The notes below the pieces were generated by a model. It was not told the DNA's origin, ran no database searches, and saw nothing but the letters and a program-made list of their open reading frames with translations. Shown in pieces: positions 28,406 through 37,038 of a stretch of DNA of 64,000 bases. Source of the DNA: Neiella holothuriorum (lineage in GTDB: Bacteria > Pseudomonadota > Gammaproteobacteria > Enterobacterales > Neiellaceae). Location of the stretch: the NCBI RefSeq assembly GCF_019457915.1, contig NZ_JAHZSS010000001.1:1-64000 (forward strand). Reading direction: 5' to 3'. The position numbers were made by a program, and so were the translations under genes. Each line of letters begins with the position of its first letter. Position 1 is the stretch's first letter.

Positions 28406-29707
28406 ATGAAGATCAAGGGTTTTCGGTGGGTAATTATCGGTTTGATTTTTACCGCAACCGTTATTAACTATATTGACCGCTCAGCGTTGTCCATTATGTG
28501 GCCAACCGAAGCAGGTATTGCACACGAGCTCGGTCTAGACGATAGCGATTATGGTCTAATTCTGAACGTATTTATGGTGGCCTATGCATTAGGTCAGCTA
28601 TTTTCAGGTAAGATTTTTGACAAAATCGGTACACGTATTGGCTACGTTCTTGCCATTGGTATCTGGGGCTTGTCATCGTTCATGCACTCGTTTGCACGCG
28701 GTTTCATGTCTCTAGCAATCTTGCGTACAACGTTAGGTTTCTCTGAAGCGGGTAACTGGCCTGGTGCGGTTAAAAGTAACGCCGAATGGTTCCCGGTTAA
28801 AGAGCGCGCTGTAGCACAGGGTCTATTTAACGCTGGTGCATCAATTGGTGCGGTAATCGCTCCGCCACTCATTGCGATGCTATTTGCTGCGTTTGGCTGG
28901 AAAATCACCTTCATGATAGTGGGTTCTTTCGGTATCGTTTGGATTGTGCCTTGGTTGTTGATCAACAAAGCTGGTCCTAAAGAGCACCCTTGGGTAACTG
29001 ACGAAGAGCGTAAGTACATTCTTGATGGTCAACCTGCTGAAGCAGCTGGTGGCGATGAAGAGCCTGGCCTGACTTGGGGGCAATTGCTTCGCATCCGTGA
29101 AACTTACTCTATCTTGATTGGTCGTTTCTTCTTAGAGCCAATCTGGTGGTTCTTCGTTGGTTGGATGCCTATCTACCTCGCCAAAGTTTATGGCTTCAAT
29201 GTAAAAGAACTGGGTATGTTCCTGTGGTTCCCATACGTTGGTGCTGCGATTGGTTCTATTGCTGGTGGTATTTATTCAGGCAAGATCATTGCGAAATCTG
29301 GCGACATCAATAAAGGTCGTAAGAGTACTGTTGTGATCGGTTCTGTGCTGATGTTCTTGGGCTTGGTTGCGACTGTTGCAGTAGAACATACCGCTTACTC
29401 GTTCATGGGTGTTGTATTCTTAGTATTGTTTGGCTTCCAGTTTGCTATTGGTAACATCCAAACACTACCGGGTGATTTCTACAGCGGTAAGTCTGTTGGT
29501 TCATTAGCCGGCATGGGCGGCATGGTTGGTGTGTTCTCGGTTATCATCTTGAACTTCCTCGTACCAATTATTGCTGAAGTATCTTATACCCCTATCTTCA
29601 TTCTGATCGGTGCATTTGTACCTCTGGGTGTGCTTGCTGTGTTCTTCTTCGGCGGCACAATTGGCCCAGTTGAAAAAGCTCGCATCGACAAGGTTCGTGG
29701 CGTTTAA
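28406..29707 (+). CDS. MFS hexuronate-type transporter (ACS family)
   Basis: A 433-residue inner-membrane permease with 12 predicted helices, similar to ExuT and other anion:cation symporters (NYIDRSALSIMWP in helix 1, LGFSEAGNWPGAVK in helix 4). In this setting it should bring unsaturated monosaccharide (DEH) or uronate from the periplasm to the cytoplasm. SD TAGGAG precedes the ATG. It is followed by kdgK after a 191-base spacer with three hairpins. Confidence 0.88.
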   Translation: MKIKGFRWVIIGLIFTATVINYIDRSALSIMWPTEAGIAHELGLDDSDYGLILNVFMVAYALGQLFSGKIFDKIGTRIGYVLAIGIWGLSSFMHSFARGFMSLAILRTTLGFSEAGNWPGAVKSNAEWFPVKERAVAQGLFNAGASIGAVIAPPLIAMLFAAFGWKITFMIVGSFGIVWIVPWLLINKAGPKEHPWVTDEERKYILDGQPAEAAGGDEEPGLTWGQLLRIRETYSILIGRFFLEPIWWFFVGWMPIYLAKVYGFNVKELGMFLWFPYVGAAIGSIAGGIYSGKIIAKSGDINKGRKSTVVIGSVLMFLGLVATVAVEHTAYSFMGVVFLVLFGFQFAIGNIQTLPGDFYSGKSVGSLAGMGGMVGVFSVIILNFLVPIIAEVSYTPIFILIGAFVPLGVLAVFFFGGTIGPVEKARIDKVRGV

Positions 29708-29731
29708 GCCAACACCTTGAGTTTGGTCTAA

Positions 29732-29839
29732 AATGGTGGTGTCTTGTTCATCAAGAACCACCATTGAAGACAGTTAACACGATGATTAAGGGGTGCTTGC
29801 TACCCCTTCTTAGTTTGTCAGCAGCCCCTCTGCTGCTGA
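29732..29839 (+). repeat. Three consecutive hairpins between transporter and kdgK
   Basis: Stem 1: AATGGTGGT / ACCACCATT with an inner TCTTG / CAAGA extension (29732-29765). Stem 2: AAGGGGT / ACCCCTT (29788-29808). Stem 3: TCAGCAG / CTGCTGA (29818-29839). None has a proper T run, so they look like mRNA-processing or stability elements and not like a strong terminator. Confidence 0.6.
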
Positions 29840-29898
29840 TCTTGTCTCTGATTCCTTTGCCGGTGATGTTTTAGACCAGCGGAGCGTAAAACGTAATT

Positions 29899-30849
29899 AT
29901 GAAGAATGTTTATTTATTTGGTGAGTGTATGGTTGAACTGTCGCGTACGAGCGATGGTTTACTCAAGCAGTCTTATGCTGGTGACGTATACAACACCGCA
30001 GTTTATTTAAAGCGCGCATTCAATGACTTCAACGTCAATTTCTTCACCGCAGTTGGTGAAGATCCGTTGAGCGATGAGATGGTCGCAGCTTTTGAAAAAG
30101 AAAATGTCAACACCGATATGGTTCAGCGTGTGCGAGGTAAAGCGCCCGGTCTGTATATGATTTCTGTTGATAACTCAGGCGAGCGTAGCTTTTCTTACTG
30201 GCGTAACGACTCTGCTGCTCGTCAAATCATGCAATTTGTATCTGCTGAAAATGTTGGTTACCTGTGTATGGGTGATCTGTTTTTCTTCTCAGGTATTTCG
30301 TTGGCGGTTATTACGCCAAACGAGCGCGACATCTTCTGGCAATTGCTTCGCAAGCTAAAAGACTCCGGCGTTCGTATCGCTTTTGATCCTAATTATCGTG
30401 CACGCATGTGGGCCGATAAAACCGAAGCGAAGATCCAGTTTGAGCGTGCTTTCCGCATGTCTGACTTGGTTATGCCTGGTATTGAAGAGCTTGAACAGCT
30501 ATATGGCTTCACCGAGTTTAGCAAAATCCAAGATTTCTGTAGCGCCTTTGGCATCGAAGAGCTTGTTGTTAAGAATGGCCCAGAGAGTGTTTGCTGTATT
30601 CGTGACGGTGAGTTGAGTGAAATCGACATCACTCCGGTAGAAACTGTGGTTGATACCACCTCTGCTGGTGATTCGTTCAATGGCGTCTATTTAGGTGCCC
30701 GCATGAGCGGTATCGGTGTCGCTGAATCTGTTCAGCTAGCAGCCGCAGCTGCAGGCGAAGTGATTCAACATCGTGGTGCCATTATTCCGAGCCAAGCGTT
30801 TGCGGATAAGATGGGCCCACTGGTTGAACAACACGCTGTAGAAAAGTAA
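29899..30849 (+). CDS. kdgK: 2-keto-3-deoxygluconate kinase
   Basis: A 316-residue PfkB-family sugar kinase. It begins NVYLFGECMVELSR, has the substrate segment GERSFSYWRNDSAAR near 93-107, and carries the C-terminal anion-hole and catalytic-base motif DTTSAGDSFNG. The family reaction is ATP-dependent phosphorylation of KDG to KDPG, and the gene is followed 35 bases later by the KDPG aldolase. The operon order transporter-kinase-aldolase gives strong support. Confidence 0.93.
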   Translation: MKNVYLFGECMVELSRTSDGLLKQSYAGDVYNTAVYLKRAFNDFNVNFFTAVGEDPLSDEMVAAFEKENVNTDMVQRVRGKAPGLYMISVDNSGERSFSYWRNDSAARQIMQFVSAENVGYLCMGDLFFFSGISLAVITPNERDIFWQLLRKLKDSGVRIAFDPNYRARMWADKTEAKIQFERAFRMSDLVMPGIEELEQLYGFTEFSKIQDFCSAFGIEELVVKNGPESVCCIRDGELSEIDITPVETVVDTTSAGDSFNGVYLGARMSGIGVAESVQLAAAAAGEVIQHRGAIIPSQAFADKMGPLVEQHAVEK

Positions 30850-30884
30850 TAAACGCTGTAATAACGAATAAATTAGGAACATCC

Positions 30885-31502
30885 ATGAAATCTTTTTCTC
30901 AACTGATGGACGGCCAAACGCTGCTGCCTATCATTCAAGCTGACTCTGTTGAAGAAGGCGTGAACATTGCTGGCGCTATGGCTGAAGCTGGCTTAAACGT
31001 TGTTGAAGTCGTACTGCGCTCAGATGCATCGCTTGATGCAATGAAAGCGATTAAAGAAGCTTATCCAGATTTGATTGTTGGTGCGGGCACTGTGCTTGAT
31101 GCCAAAATTTTAGATCAAGCAATTGCAGCTAAAGCAGACTACATTGTTACCCCATGCGTAACACCTGCATTGCTGGAAGCATTGGCTAACTGTGGCGTAC
31201 CAGCGATTCCTGGTGTTGCTAACTGTGCTGATATTGCTTTGGCACGCGACGCTGGTTTCCGCGAAGTGAAGTTGTTCCCTGCGTCTTTGGCCGGTGGCAT
31301 TCCATTCCTGAAAGCTGTTTCTACTGTTTTCCGCGATATGACGTTCTGCCCAACTGGCGGCATTAATGCTGACAACAAAGCTGACTTCCTAGCGCTGCCA
31401 AACGTTATTGCTTGTGGCGGTACTTGGGTATGTCAAAAGGATTGGGTTGCTGAAGGTAACTGGCAAGCAATCACGGATGCATGCCGTAAAGCCAACGCTT
31501 AA
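30885..31502 (+). CDS. eda: KDPG aldolase
   Basis: A 205-residue class I aldolase splitting KDPG into pyruvate and glyceraldehyde-3-phosphate. Schiff-base Lys129 sits in REVKLFPA and the catalytic Glu41 in VVEVVLRS; the phosphate loop is CPTGGIN. This is the last step of the alginate pathway encoded here and also of the Entner-Doudoroff route. The SD is TTAGGA. A strong terminator follows at 31535-31570. Confidence 0.95.
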   Translation: MKSFSQLMDGQTLLPIIQADSVEEGVNIAGAMAEAGLNVVEVVLRSDASLDAMKAIKEAYPDLIVGAGTVLDAKILDQAIAAKADYIVTPCVTPALLEALANCGVPAIPGVANCADIALARDAGFREVKLFPASLAGGIPFLKAVSTVFRDMTFCPTGGINADNKADFLALPNVIACGGTWVCQKDWVAEGNWQAITDACRKANA

Positions 31503-31534
31503 TACGCAATTATGCAGCCTTTAGCTGCACTGCA

Positions 31535-31570
31535 AAAAACGCTCGTAGCCTTTGGCCGAGCGTTTTTTTT
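31535..31570 (+). terminator. Terminator of the transporter-kdgK-eda operon
   Basis: Stem AAACGCTCG / CGAGCGTTT with an 11-nt loop, then eight T. Confidence 0.93.
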
Positions 31571-31665
31571 GGCTCAAATTATTGGTATCAACACAGGTCC
31601 TAGCCGTAAATTGTTTATTGGTCACATTAATTGGTCATACAGGTTAGTTGTTAATTAATTTTTAG

Positions 31666-31694
31666 TTGCCATTTTGGTCAGGCCACAGTAGTAT
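31666..31694 (+). promoter_or_regulatory. Predicted sigma-70 promoter with operator in the spacer
   Basis: -35 TTGCCA (31666-31671), 17-base spacer, -10 TAGTAT (31689-31694). The spacer contains TTGGTCAGGCCAC (31674-31686), one base away from the 13-mer at 11784-11796, so a bound regulator would block polymerase. Confidence 0.5.
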
Positions 31695-31700
31695 TTATCT

Positions 31701-31848
31701 CGTGGGTTTTGGCAGATCTTTTGTGTGATTTGGGGTCTGCCTAACACTTCAGTCCTACTTCTCTATTAGCGAACACGGTGGCCGTTTGCTATAGAACCCC
31801 CTCCCAAGAGGACTTCGCGGTATCAGAATTGATACCGCGTTTTTTTTG
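31701..31848 (+). ncRNA. Candidate small RNA after eda
   Basis: A possible transcript of about 148 bases running from the promoter at 31666-31694 to an intrinsic terminator (CGCGGTATC / GATACCGCG, then nine T, 31816-31848). Inside are a GGCAGATC / GGTCTGCC stem (31711-31741) and a small CCTC / GAGG hairpin near 31800. It contains no open reading frame of note. The eda terminator lies upstream, so the second terminator needs its own transcript. I do not recognise a known RNA family. Confidence 0.45.
31816..31848 (+). terminator. Terminator of the candidate small RNA
   Basis: Nine-base perfect stem CGCGGTATC / GATACCGCG with loop AGAATT and nine T. Confidence 0.9.
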
Positions 31849-31898
31849 CCTGAAATTTGTCTAGTAATTAATCAGTTATCGCTTATCAATTGATTTAT

Positions 31899-31911
31899 TT
31901 GGTCTATCCAA
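31899..31911. promoter_or_regulatory. Candidate operator TTGGTCTATCCAA
   Basis: TTGG/CCAA-armed near-palindrome of the same form as the sites at 11784 and 31674; a weaker GTGGTCATTCCAA follows near 31934. They lie about 300 bases before the SCO gene. Confidence 0.35.
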
Positions 31912-32219
31912 TTAAATCGAAGCGCTGTTCTCGTGGTCATTCCAATCTAAGATTTTAAAGCCTGCTATGACTGATTCTGGGTAATAGAGCTAATGTCGAA
32001 ATGTAGTGATGAACGGTAACTAGCGCGCAGTATTTGTATTTTGATGACCGTATGAGCTGTATCGACAAACAATTTAATCTGGATCTCGATTTCGTAAAAT
32101 TCATTATTGGAATCAACAGATAGCAACAATATGGTCTAGTTTTAAAGGATATTGTTGTCGCTATGACATGTAGTCACTAGGCGCTCGAAGTTGGTTTGCT
32201 TTAATTATGGGAGCTTGGA

Positions 32220-32816
32220 TTGGGTGTTCGTATTGCCTCTATTGCCGCAGTATTTCTCGCAGTCATTGTATTAGCTGCAGCGTTACCTTGGCTGCCCTCG
32301 TTACTTCAGTCTGAACCTTACTATGGTTTACGCGTAGATAAGACTGCCTACGATTTCCCATTTGAAAATACTAACAATAGCGAGCAGCGTTTAAGTGATT
32401 TGAAAGGACGATACGTTTACTTGCTGTTTGGCTATTTGCGCTGTGCGGACATATGCCACCGTCAGGTGGCCAATATGTTGGCACTAAATAATCAGTTATC
32501 AGAACAAGCCGTGAGTTTCGTGTTTGTTAGTCTCGATCCGGAGCGAGATGCCAGTAACCAACTGCAAGCCTATTTTGATAGCCAAGGGCAACATTTTCAT
32601 AGTGTGCGGCCCAACAATGAAGCGGCAGCTCATGCGTTGGCAAATGAATATAACGAATATTTTATTAAGACCGGGGAGGGCGCAGGCTACGATATTGACC
32701 ACTCTGGCTTCATGTACGTGGTGAATCCCGACGGAAAGTTAAGTCTGATCTACACCAACAGCAAACTGAATGTTGAGGCCATGCTCAACGACTTAAAACA
32801 ATTACAACGAAGTTAA
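32220..32816 (+). CDS. SCO1/SenC-family copper/thiol protein
   Basis: A 198-residue membrane-anchored thioredoxin-fold protein. Residues 5-28 form an N-terminal anchor. The copper-binding pair CADIC (CxxxC) follows LLFGYLRC, and the third ligand His is in [12 protein letters not shown] proteins deliver copper to cytochrome oxidase or act as periplasmic thiol reductases. The start appears to be TTG at 32220 with GGGAG upstream; the nearby ATG at 32207 is in another frame. The gene is 11 bases before a chemoreceptor gene and no cytochrome oxidase genes are nearby, which hints at a redox or copper sensing role. Confidence 0.88.
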   Translation: MGVRIASIAAVFLAVIVLAAALPWLPSLLQSEPYYGLRVDKTAYDFPFENTNNSEQRLSDLKGRYVYLLFGYLRCADICHRQVANMLALNNQLSEQAVSFVFVSLDPERDASNQLQAYFDSQGQHFHSVRPNNEAAAHALANEYNEYFIKTGEGAGYDIDHSGFMYVVNPDGKLSLIYTNSKLNVEAMLNDLKQLQRS

Positions 32817-32827
32817 GGCGAGACCCT

Positions 32828-34336
32828 ATGAATGTTTCATCCTATGCGCACCAAGAGCGCCTGAAGTCTGACCGTTTTATGCTCGGCATCTTGTTGGCTC
32901 ATGTGCCATTTGCCGGTCTGTGGGCGCCAATGTCTTATGGCACGACAGGCTTTGCGTTAACTGCATCGCTCTTAGTTGCTGCATTGGCTGGGATAGGGTT
33001 TACCTTAGCCAAAGGAACCAGAGCATTTTCAGCGCTCGCGGCAATGTGCTTAATGTTGTTTTCGGCGATTTTAATTCAAGCCCAAATGGGGCGGATGGAA
33101 ATGCATTTCCATATCTTCTCCGCGCTTGCTTTTACGCTTATTTATCGGGATTGGGTACCGGTGATAGCAGCTGGTGCCACCATTGCTGTTCATCACCTAT
33201 TACTCACCGCGTTGCAACTTGGCGACGTATCTCTGGGTAGCATGCCGATCATGATTTACAACTACGGCTGTAGCTGGTCCATCGCATTTTTGCATGCATT
33301 TTTTGTTGTGATGGAATCGGCTGTATTGGTGTATTACTCCGTTCGTATGCGACGCGAACAAATGTTCAGTTATGCACTAATTGATGCTGTTCGGGATGTG
33401 GCCGATAACAACAACCTGCAGACTCGAATTGCTGCCGATGGTGAAGAAGTAGCGGCTACCGCGTTTAACGAAATGATGGATAGTATTGCCGATCTCTTTA
33501 GAGTGATGAGTTCTTCGGTAATTGAGCTGCAAAAAACGGCCGGTCAACTGTCAAACCTCAGTGACATAACCCACGATGTGATGGCGATCCAAATGGGTCA
33601 AACTCAGGAAGCCGCTACGTCGATGAATGAAATGTCGATGACCATCAACGAAGTTGCGCGTAATGCTCAAGGCGCGGCAACATCCGCCGGTAACATCGAT
33701 ACGCAAGTACGTGATGGCGGCAAGTTGGTAACGCAAGCAATCGATCGCACCGATCAATTATCTAATGCGTTAGCGAATGCGTCACAGTCGATCAGTGAGT
33801 TAAACGGCAACGTGCAAACCATTTCATCAGTGGTAGAAGTTATTCAGAGCATTTCGGAACAAACTAATTTGTTAGCGCTGAATGCCGCCATTGAAGCAGC
33901 CCGAGCCGGAGAACAAGGCCGAGGATTTGCGGTTGTTGCCGATGAAGTGAGAGCGTTAGCTGGGCGTACTCAGGAGTCCACCGGTGAAATCCAAACTATG
34001 ATCGAGAGTTTGCAGCAGGGCACAAATCAAGTCGTCAGTTCAATGGAAACCGGTCATCAGCATTCCTCAGAAACGGCAACCAACATTCATGAAGCAGGCT
34101 CGGTATTAGCCAGTATTGAAGAAGCCATTTCTCAAATGCGCGACATGAACGATCAAATTGCTGCCGCGGCAGAAGAGCAGTCGGTTACTGGCGATCATAT
34201 CAACCAAAATGTGGAAGATATCAGCAGCCAGAGTAGTAAAATTGTTGAGCAAACAGACCAACTGACTAATTTTGCGAAAAATCTCAATGATATTGTGGGC
34301 GAGTTTGAAGGCCTAATCGCGCGGTATCGGGTCTAG
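32828..34336 (+). CDS. Methyl-accepting chemotaxis protein with multi-helix membrane sensor
   Basis: A 502-residue chemoreceptor. The first 180 residues are about six membrane helices with no periplasmic ligand domain, including the His-rich [11 protein letters not shown] and AVHHLLL. A HAMP-like linker follows, and then a long signalling coiled coil with the conserved tip [19 protein letters not shown]. It would relay a membrane-proximal signal to CheA/CheW. Membrane His clusters can bind haem or metal, and co-transcription with the SCO gene fits sensing of oxygen, redox state or copper; that part is inference. A terminator follows at 34440-34468. Confidence 0.9.
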   Translation: MNVSSYAHQERLKSDRFMLGILLAHVPFAGLWAPMSYGTTGFALTASLLVAALAGIGFTLAKGTRAFSALAAMCLMLFSAILIQAQMGRMEMHFHIFSALAFTLIYRDWVPVIAAGATIAVHHLLLTALQLGDVSLGSMPIMIYNYGCSWSIAFLHAFFVVMESAVLVYYSVRMRREQMFSYALIDAVRDVADNNNLQTRIAADGEEVAATAFNEMMDSIADLFRVMSSSVIELQKTAGQLSNLSDITHDVMAIQMGQTQEAATSMNEMSMTINEVARNAQGAATSAGNIDTQVRDGGKLVTQAIDRTDQLSNALANASQSISELNGNVQTISSVVEVIQSISEQTNLLALNAAIEAARAGEQGRGFAVVADEVRALAGRTQESTGEIQTMIESLQQGTNQVVSSMETGHQHSSETATNIHEAGSVLASIEEAISQMRDMNDQIAAAAEEQSVTGDHINQNVEDISSQSSKIVEQTDQLTNFAKNLNDIVGEFEGLIARYRV

Positions 34337-34439
34337 TAACTCACTGAACAAAGGCGTGTAGAATGAAGGACTTGTGCCATGCCGAGTTACATTGTTGATG
34401 ATAAATCGTGTTGCTGGCTTCCAAGCCTAATGTTGTAAT

Positions 34440-34468
34440 AAAAAGCCGCTCCCTTGAGCGGCTTTTTT
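34440..34468. terminator. Terminator between chemoreceptor gene and nagP
   Basis: Stem AAGCCGCTC / GAGCGGCTT with A run before and T run after; it serves both convergent units. Confidence 0.92.
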
Positions 34469-34489
34469 GTCATTGGTTCGTGGCGCCGG

Positions 34490-35824
34490 TTAGCTATGCC
34501 ACTCTCGTTTCTTGTGGCCGGCAATGCCATAGTAAAGGATAAATAGGTAGCAAGGGATTACGATTAGATAGGCGTATTGAGTGCTGCCTAGGTGCGCTAG
34601 CTTGCCGAATGCCAATGGAAGAATCGCTCCGCCTGAAATACCCATAATTAGCAATGCTGACCCTTGCGCTGTGTATTTGCCTAATCCTTCAAGCGCCAAT
34701 GGCCAGATGGATGGCCACACCAGGGCATGAGCAAGTCCCATCATGGCCACAAAAGTGACTGAATCAGGGATTACTGGAATACCACTCCAGCCCCACAAAA
34801 ATGTGGCAATGGCAGTACTTTCGGTGGACGATAAAATCACTCCTGAGCCACATAGAATACCGGCAATGGCGGAGCCTTTTAGTGCTTGTTCTTGGGTTAT
34901 GTACTTGGGAATACAAGTGACGCCAATGATGTAACCAATCACCATAAACACCATGGTGTATGAGGTTAGCGACGCAAAGTTCTGGACGTTCAGCCCTTCA
35001 CCATATAAACCAATCGTATCACCCGCAATGACCTCGACACCTACATAGCAGAACAGCGCTATCGCCCCAAGAACTACTTGTGGAAACTGGGAAATACCCG
35101 CTTTGCTATTTACTAGGCCACTATCATCACCTTCAAAATCAAGCTCTGGCAACGAAGAGTATTTGACTAGAGCAATCAAACCGCATAGCACCAGCGCCAT
35201 GGCAATATAAGGTGTAATCAAGCGTTGTGACAGCTCGTTGAAATGCTGGGTACGAGTAGTTTCATCCATAGCGGCCAGCGCTTCGCTTGAGTAGTCACCT
35301 AAGCCCGATAAAATAACCGCAGTGAATACCAATGGCACAATAACGCCGGCACCCTTGTTAATCAGGCCCATGATACTGATCCGCATGGCGGCACTTTCGC
35401 GGGGACCAATGTGGACAACATATGGATTTGATGCAGTTTGCAGTATGGTCAGGCCGGTCCCCAAGACAAACAGTGCCAGCAAAAACACCATAAAATTGGC
35501 GCTAAACGCCGCTGGTATAAATAGAAGGGCGCCAACGGCCATTATGGTGAGGCCATAGGCCATGCCATTTTTATAGCCGGTACGTTTTAGCAACGAGGAC
35601 ATTGGCAGGGCCATCACCGTATAGGCAATGTAAAACGCGAAGGTCACAAACAAGGCTTGAAATTCATTGAGTTCGCAAATCACTTTTAGAAACGGGATCA
35701 GTGAACCATTCAACCACGTGACAAAGCCGAAGATGAAAAACAGGATGCCGATAATCACCATGGGAACAAAGCTTGACGGCTGCCCTGCATCGATGGATTT
35801 GGTAGAGTCTGTAGCAGTAGTCAT
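34490..35824 (-). CDS. nagP: N-acetylglucosamine MFS permease
   Basis: A 444-residue FucP-like MFS permease with 12 predicted helices (GFVTWLNGSLIPFLK in helix 1, QTASNPYVVHIGP in helix 4). As the last gene of the nagK-nagB-nagA-nagP run it matches NagP, the proton-coupled GlcNAc importer of Alteromonadales. Imported free GlcNAc needs NagK, encoded in the same operon. AGGAGAGAG precedes the ATG. This gives the cell a second GlcNAc route besides the PTS at 6.9-11.3 kb. Confidence 0.9.
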   Translation of the reverse strand: MTTATDSTKSIDAGQPSSFVPMVIIGILFFIFGFVTWLNGSLIPFLKVICELNEFQALFVTFAFYIAYTVMALPMSSLLKRTGYKNGMAYGLTIMAVGALLFIPAAFSANFMVFLLALFVLGTGLTILQTASNPYVVHIGPRESAAMRISIMGLINKGAGVIVPLVFTAVILSGLGDYSSEALAAMDETTRTQHFNELSQRLITPYIAMALVLCGLIALVKYSSLPELDFEGDDSGLVNSKAGISQFPQVVLGAIALFCYVGVEVIAGDTIGLYGEGLNVQNFASLTSYTMVFMVIGYIIGVTCIPKYITQEQALKGSAIAGILCGSGVILSSTESTAIATFLWGWSGIPVIPDSVTFVAMMGLAHALVWPSIWPLALEGLGKYTAQGSALLIMGISGGAILPLAFGKLAHLGSTQYAYLIVIPCYLFILYYGIAGHKKREWHS

Positions 35825-35893
35825 TCTCTCTCCTAACTGTATGTCGTTATTATAATTTATTGTTTAAAACCTATGGCGCTGAAGCGGTTTATG

Positions 35894-37024
35894 TTAGTAA
35901 ACACGCTCGCCAGCTAACCAAGTTTGCTGCACCGCAATATCTGAGTTGAGTACTACAAAGTTAGCGTGCTTGCCGGAACTTAAATCGCCCAACAAATGGT
36001 CGGTCCGGGCAAATGCGGCAGGGTAGCGGGATGCCATTCTTAATGCTTCTTCGAGCGGCAGCCCGAGTTGCTCGACGGTATTTTTAACCGCGCCAGCCAT
36101 GTCCAGCACTGAGCCTGCCAATTCACCGGTTTGGGCATTGAGCCTATCGCCGGTGCGAACAATTTCCTGTCCATATAAACGAAAGCTGGGTTGCTCTGCA
36201 CCGACCGGTGGCATGGCATCGGTAACTAGCATCATTTTGCCGGTGGCTTTGGCACGAACTGCCAATTTTAAGCTGGCTTGATGGACATGATGACCGTCCA
36301 CAATTAGCCCACACCAAGTGTTTTCATCTAGGAGTGCCGCCCCAACCATGCCTGGCTCGCGCGATTGAAGTGGCGACATGGCATTGAACAAATGAGTAAA
36401 ACCACGAGCGCCCGCATCAATAGCCTTTTGGACCTGTTCGTAGCTAGCATCCGAATGACCTAAGCAAACCACGACGCCATGTTCGGTTAGTTTGGTGATG
36501 TCATCACAGCTAACATTCTCGGGCGCCAAGGTAACAATTACCTGGCCTAAGTCGGCACGAGTAAACTGTGCAAACTCTGAATGGCTAATGCCCCGAATAT
36601 GTTCTTCGGCATGTACGCCTTTGCGACTAACGCTAAGGTGAGGGCCTTCAAAGTGAATCCCTAAAACGTCAGTTTGGCCTAGCTCAATTGCTTTACTAAC
36701 GGCATCTGCAGCCTGCTTCATGACTGTCAGATCGTCGGTGATCACCGTTGGGAAAAAACCGGTAGTGCCAAATTGGCGGTGGGCATGGCCAATACAAGAA
36801 ATGGTATCCAGTGTTGGTTGTTGGTTAAACAGTTTGCCGCCACCGCCATTAACCTGTATGTCAATAAAGCCGGGAGCCACGAGACCTTCGAGGCATGTTG
36901 CCTGCGTGGGCTCAATGGCATTTTTAATCAGCGTGTCGATACAGCCGTTGGCAACAGTAAAGGCAACGTTTGCTAACAACTGCTGGCCATCAAAGAACTG
37001 CTTGGCGAAAAACTGCTTTGTCAT
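35894..37024 (-). CDS. nagA: N-acetylglucosamine-6-phosphate deacetylase
   Basis: A 376-residue amidohydrolase-fold enzyme that removes acetate from GlcNAc-6-phosphate. Diagnostic segments are GFIDIQVNGGGG, IHFEGPHLS (metal-ligand Glu), LGHSDAS, THLFNAMSP and the catalytic Asp in LVTDAMPP. Both uptake routes in this window deliver its substrate. It lies 14 bases after nagB-II in the operon. Confidence 0.95.
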   Translation of the reverse strand: MTKQFFAKQFFDGQQLLANVAFTVANGCIDTLIKNAIEPTQATCLEGLVAPGFIDIQVNGGGGKLFNQQPTLDTISCIGHAHRQFGTTGFFPTVITDDLTVMKQAADAVSKAIELGQTDVLGIHFEGPHLSVSRKGVHAEEHIRGISHSEFAQFTRADLGQVIVTLAPENVSCDDITKLTEHGVVVCLGHSDASYEQVQKAIDAGARGFTHLFNAMSPLQSREPGMVGAALLDENTWCGLIVDGHHVHQASLKLAVRAKATGKMMLVTDAMPPVGAEQPSFRLYGQEIVRTGDRLNAQTGELAGSVLDMAGAVKNTVEQLGLPLEEALRMASRYPAAFARTDHLLGDLSSGKHANFVVLNSDIAVQQTWLAGERVY

Positions 37025-37038
37025 GGTGTTCTCTATCG

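Larger units (their letters stand above)
31503..32219. other. 717-base intergenic region with candidate RNA gene
   Basis: It holds the eda terminator, a promoter/RNA/terminator unit at 31666-31848 and several TTGGTC...CCAA sites (31631, 31674, 31899, about 31935). The last 200 bases should contain the promoter of the SCO-chemoreceptor pair. No protein gene was seen. Confidence 0.55.
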
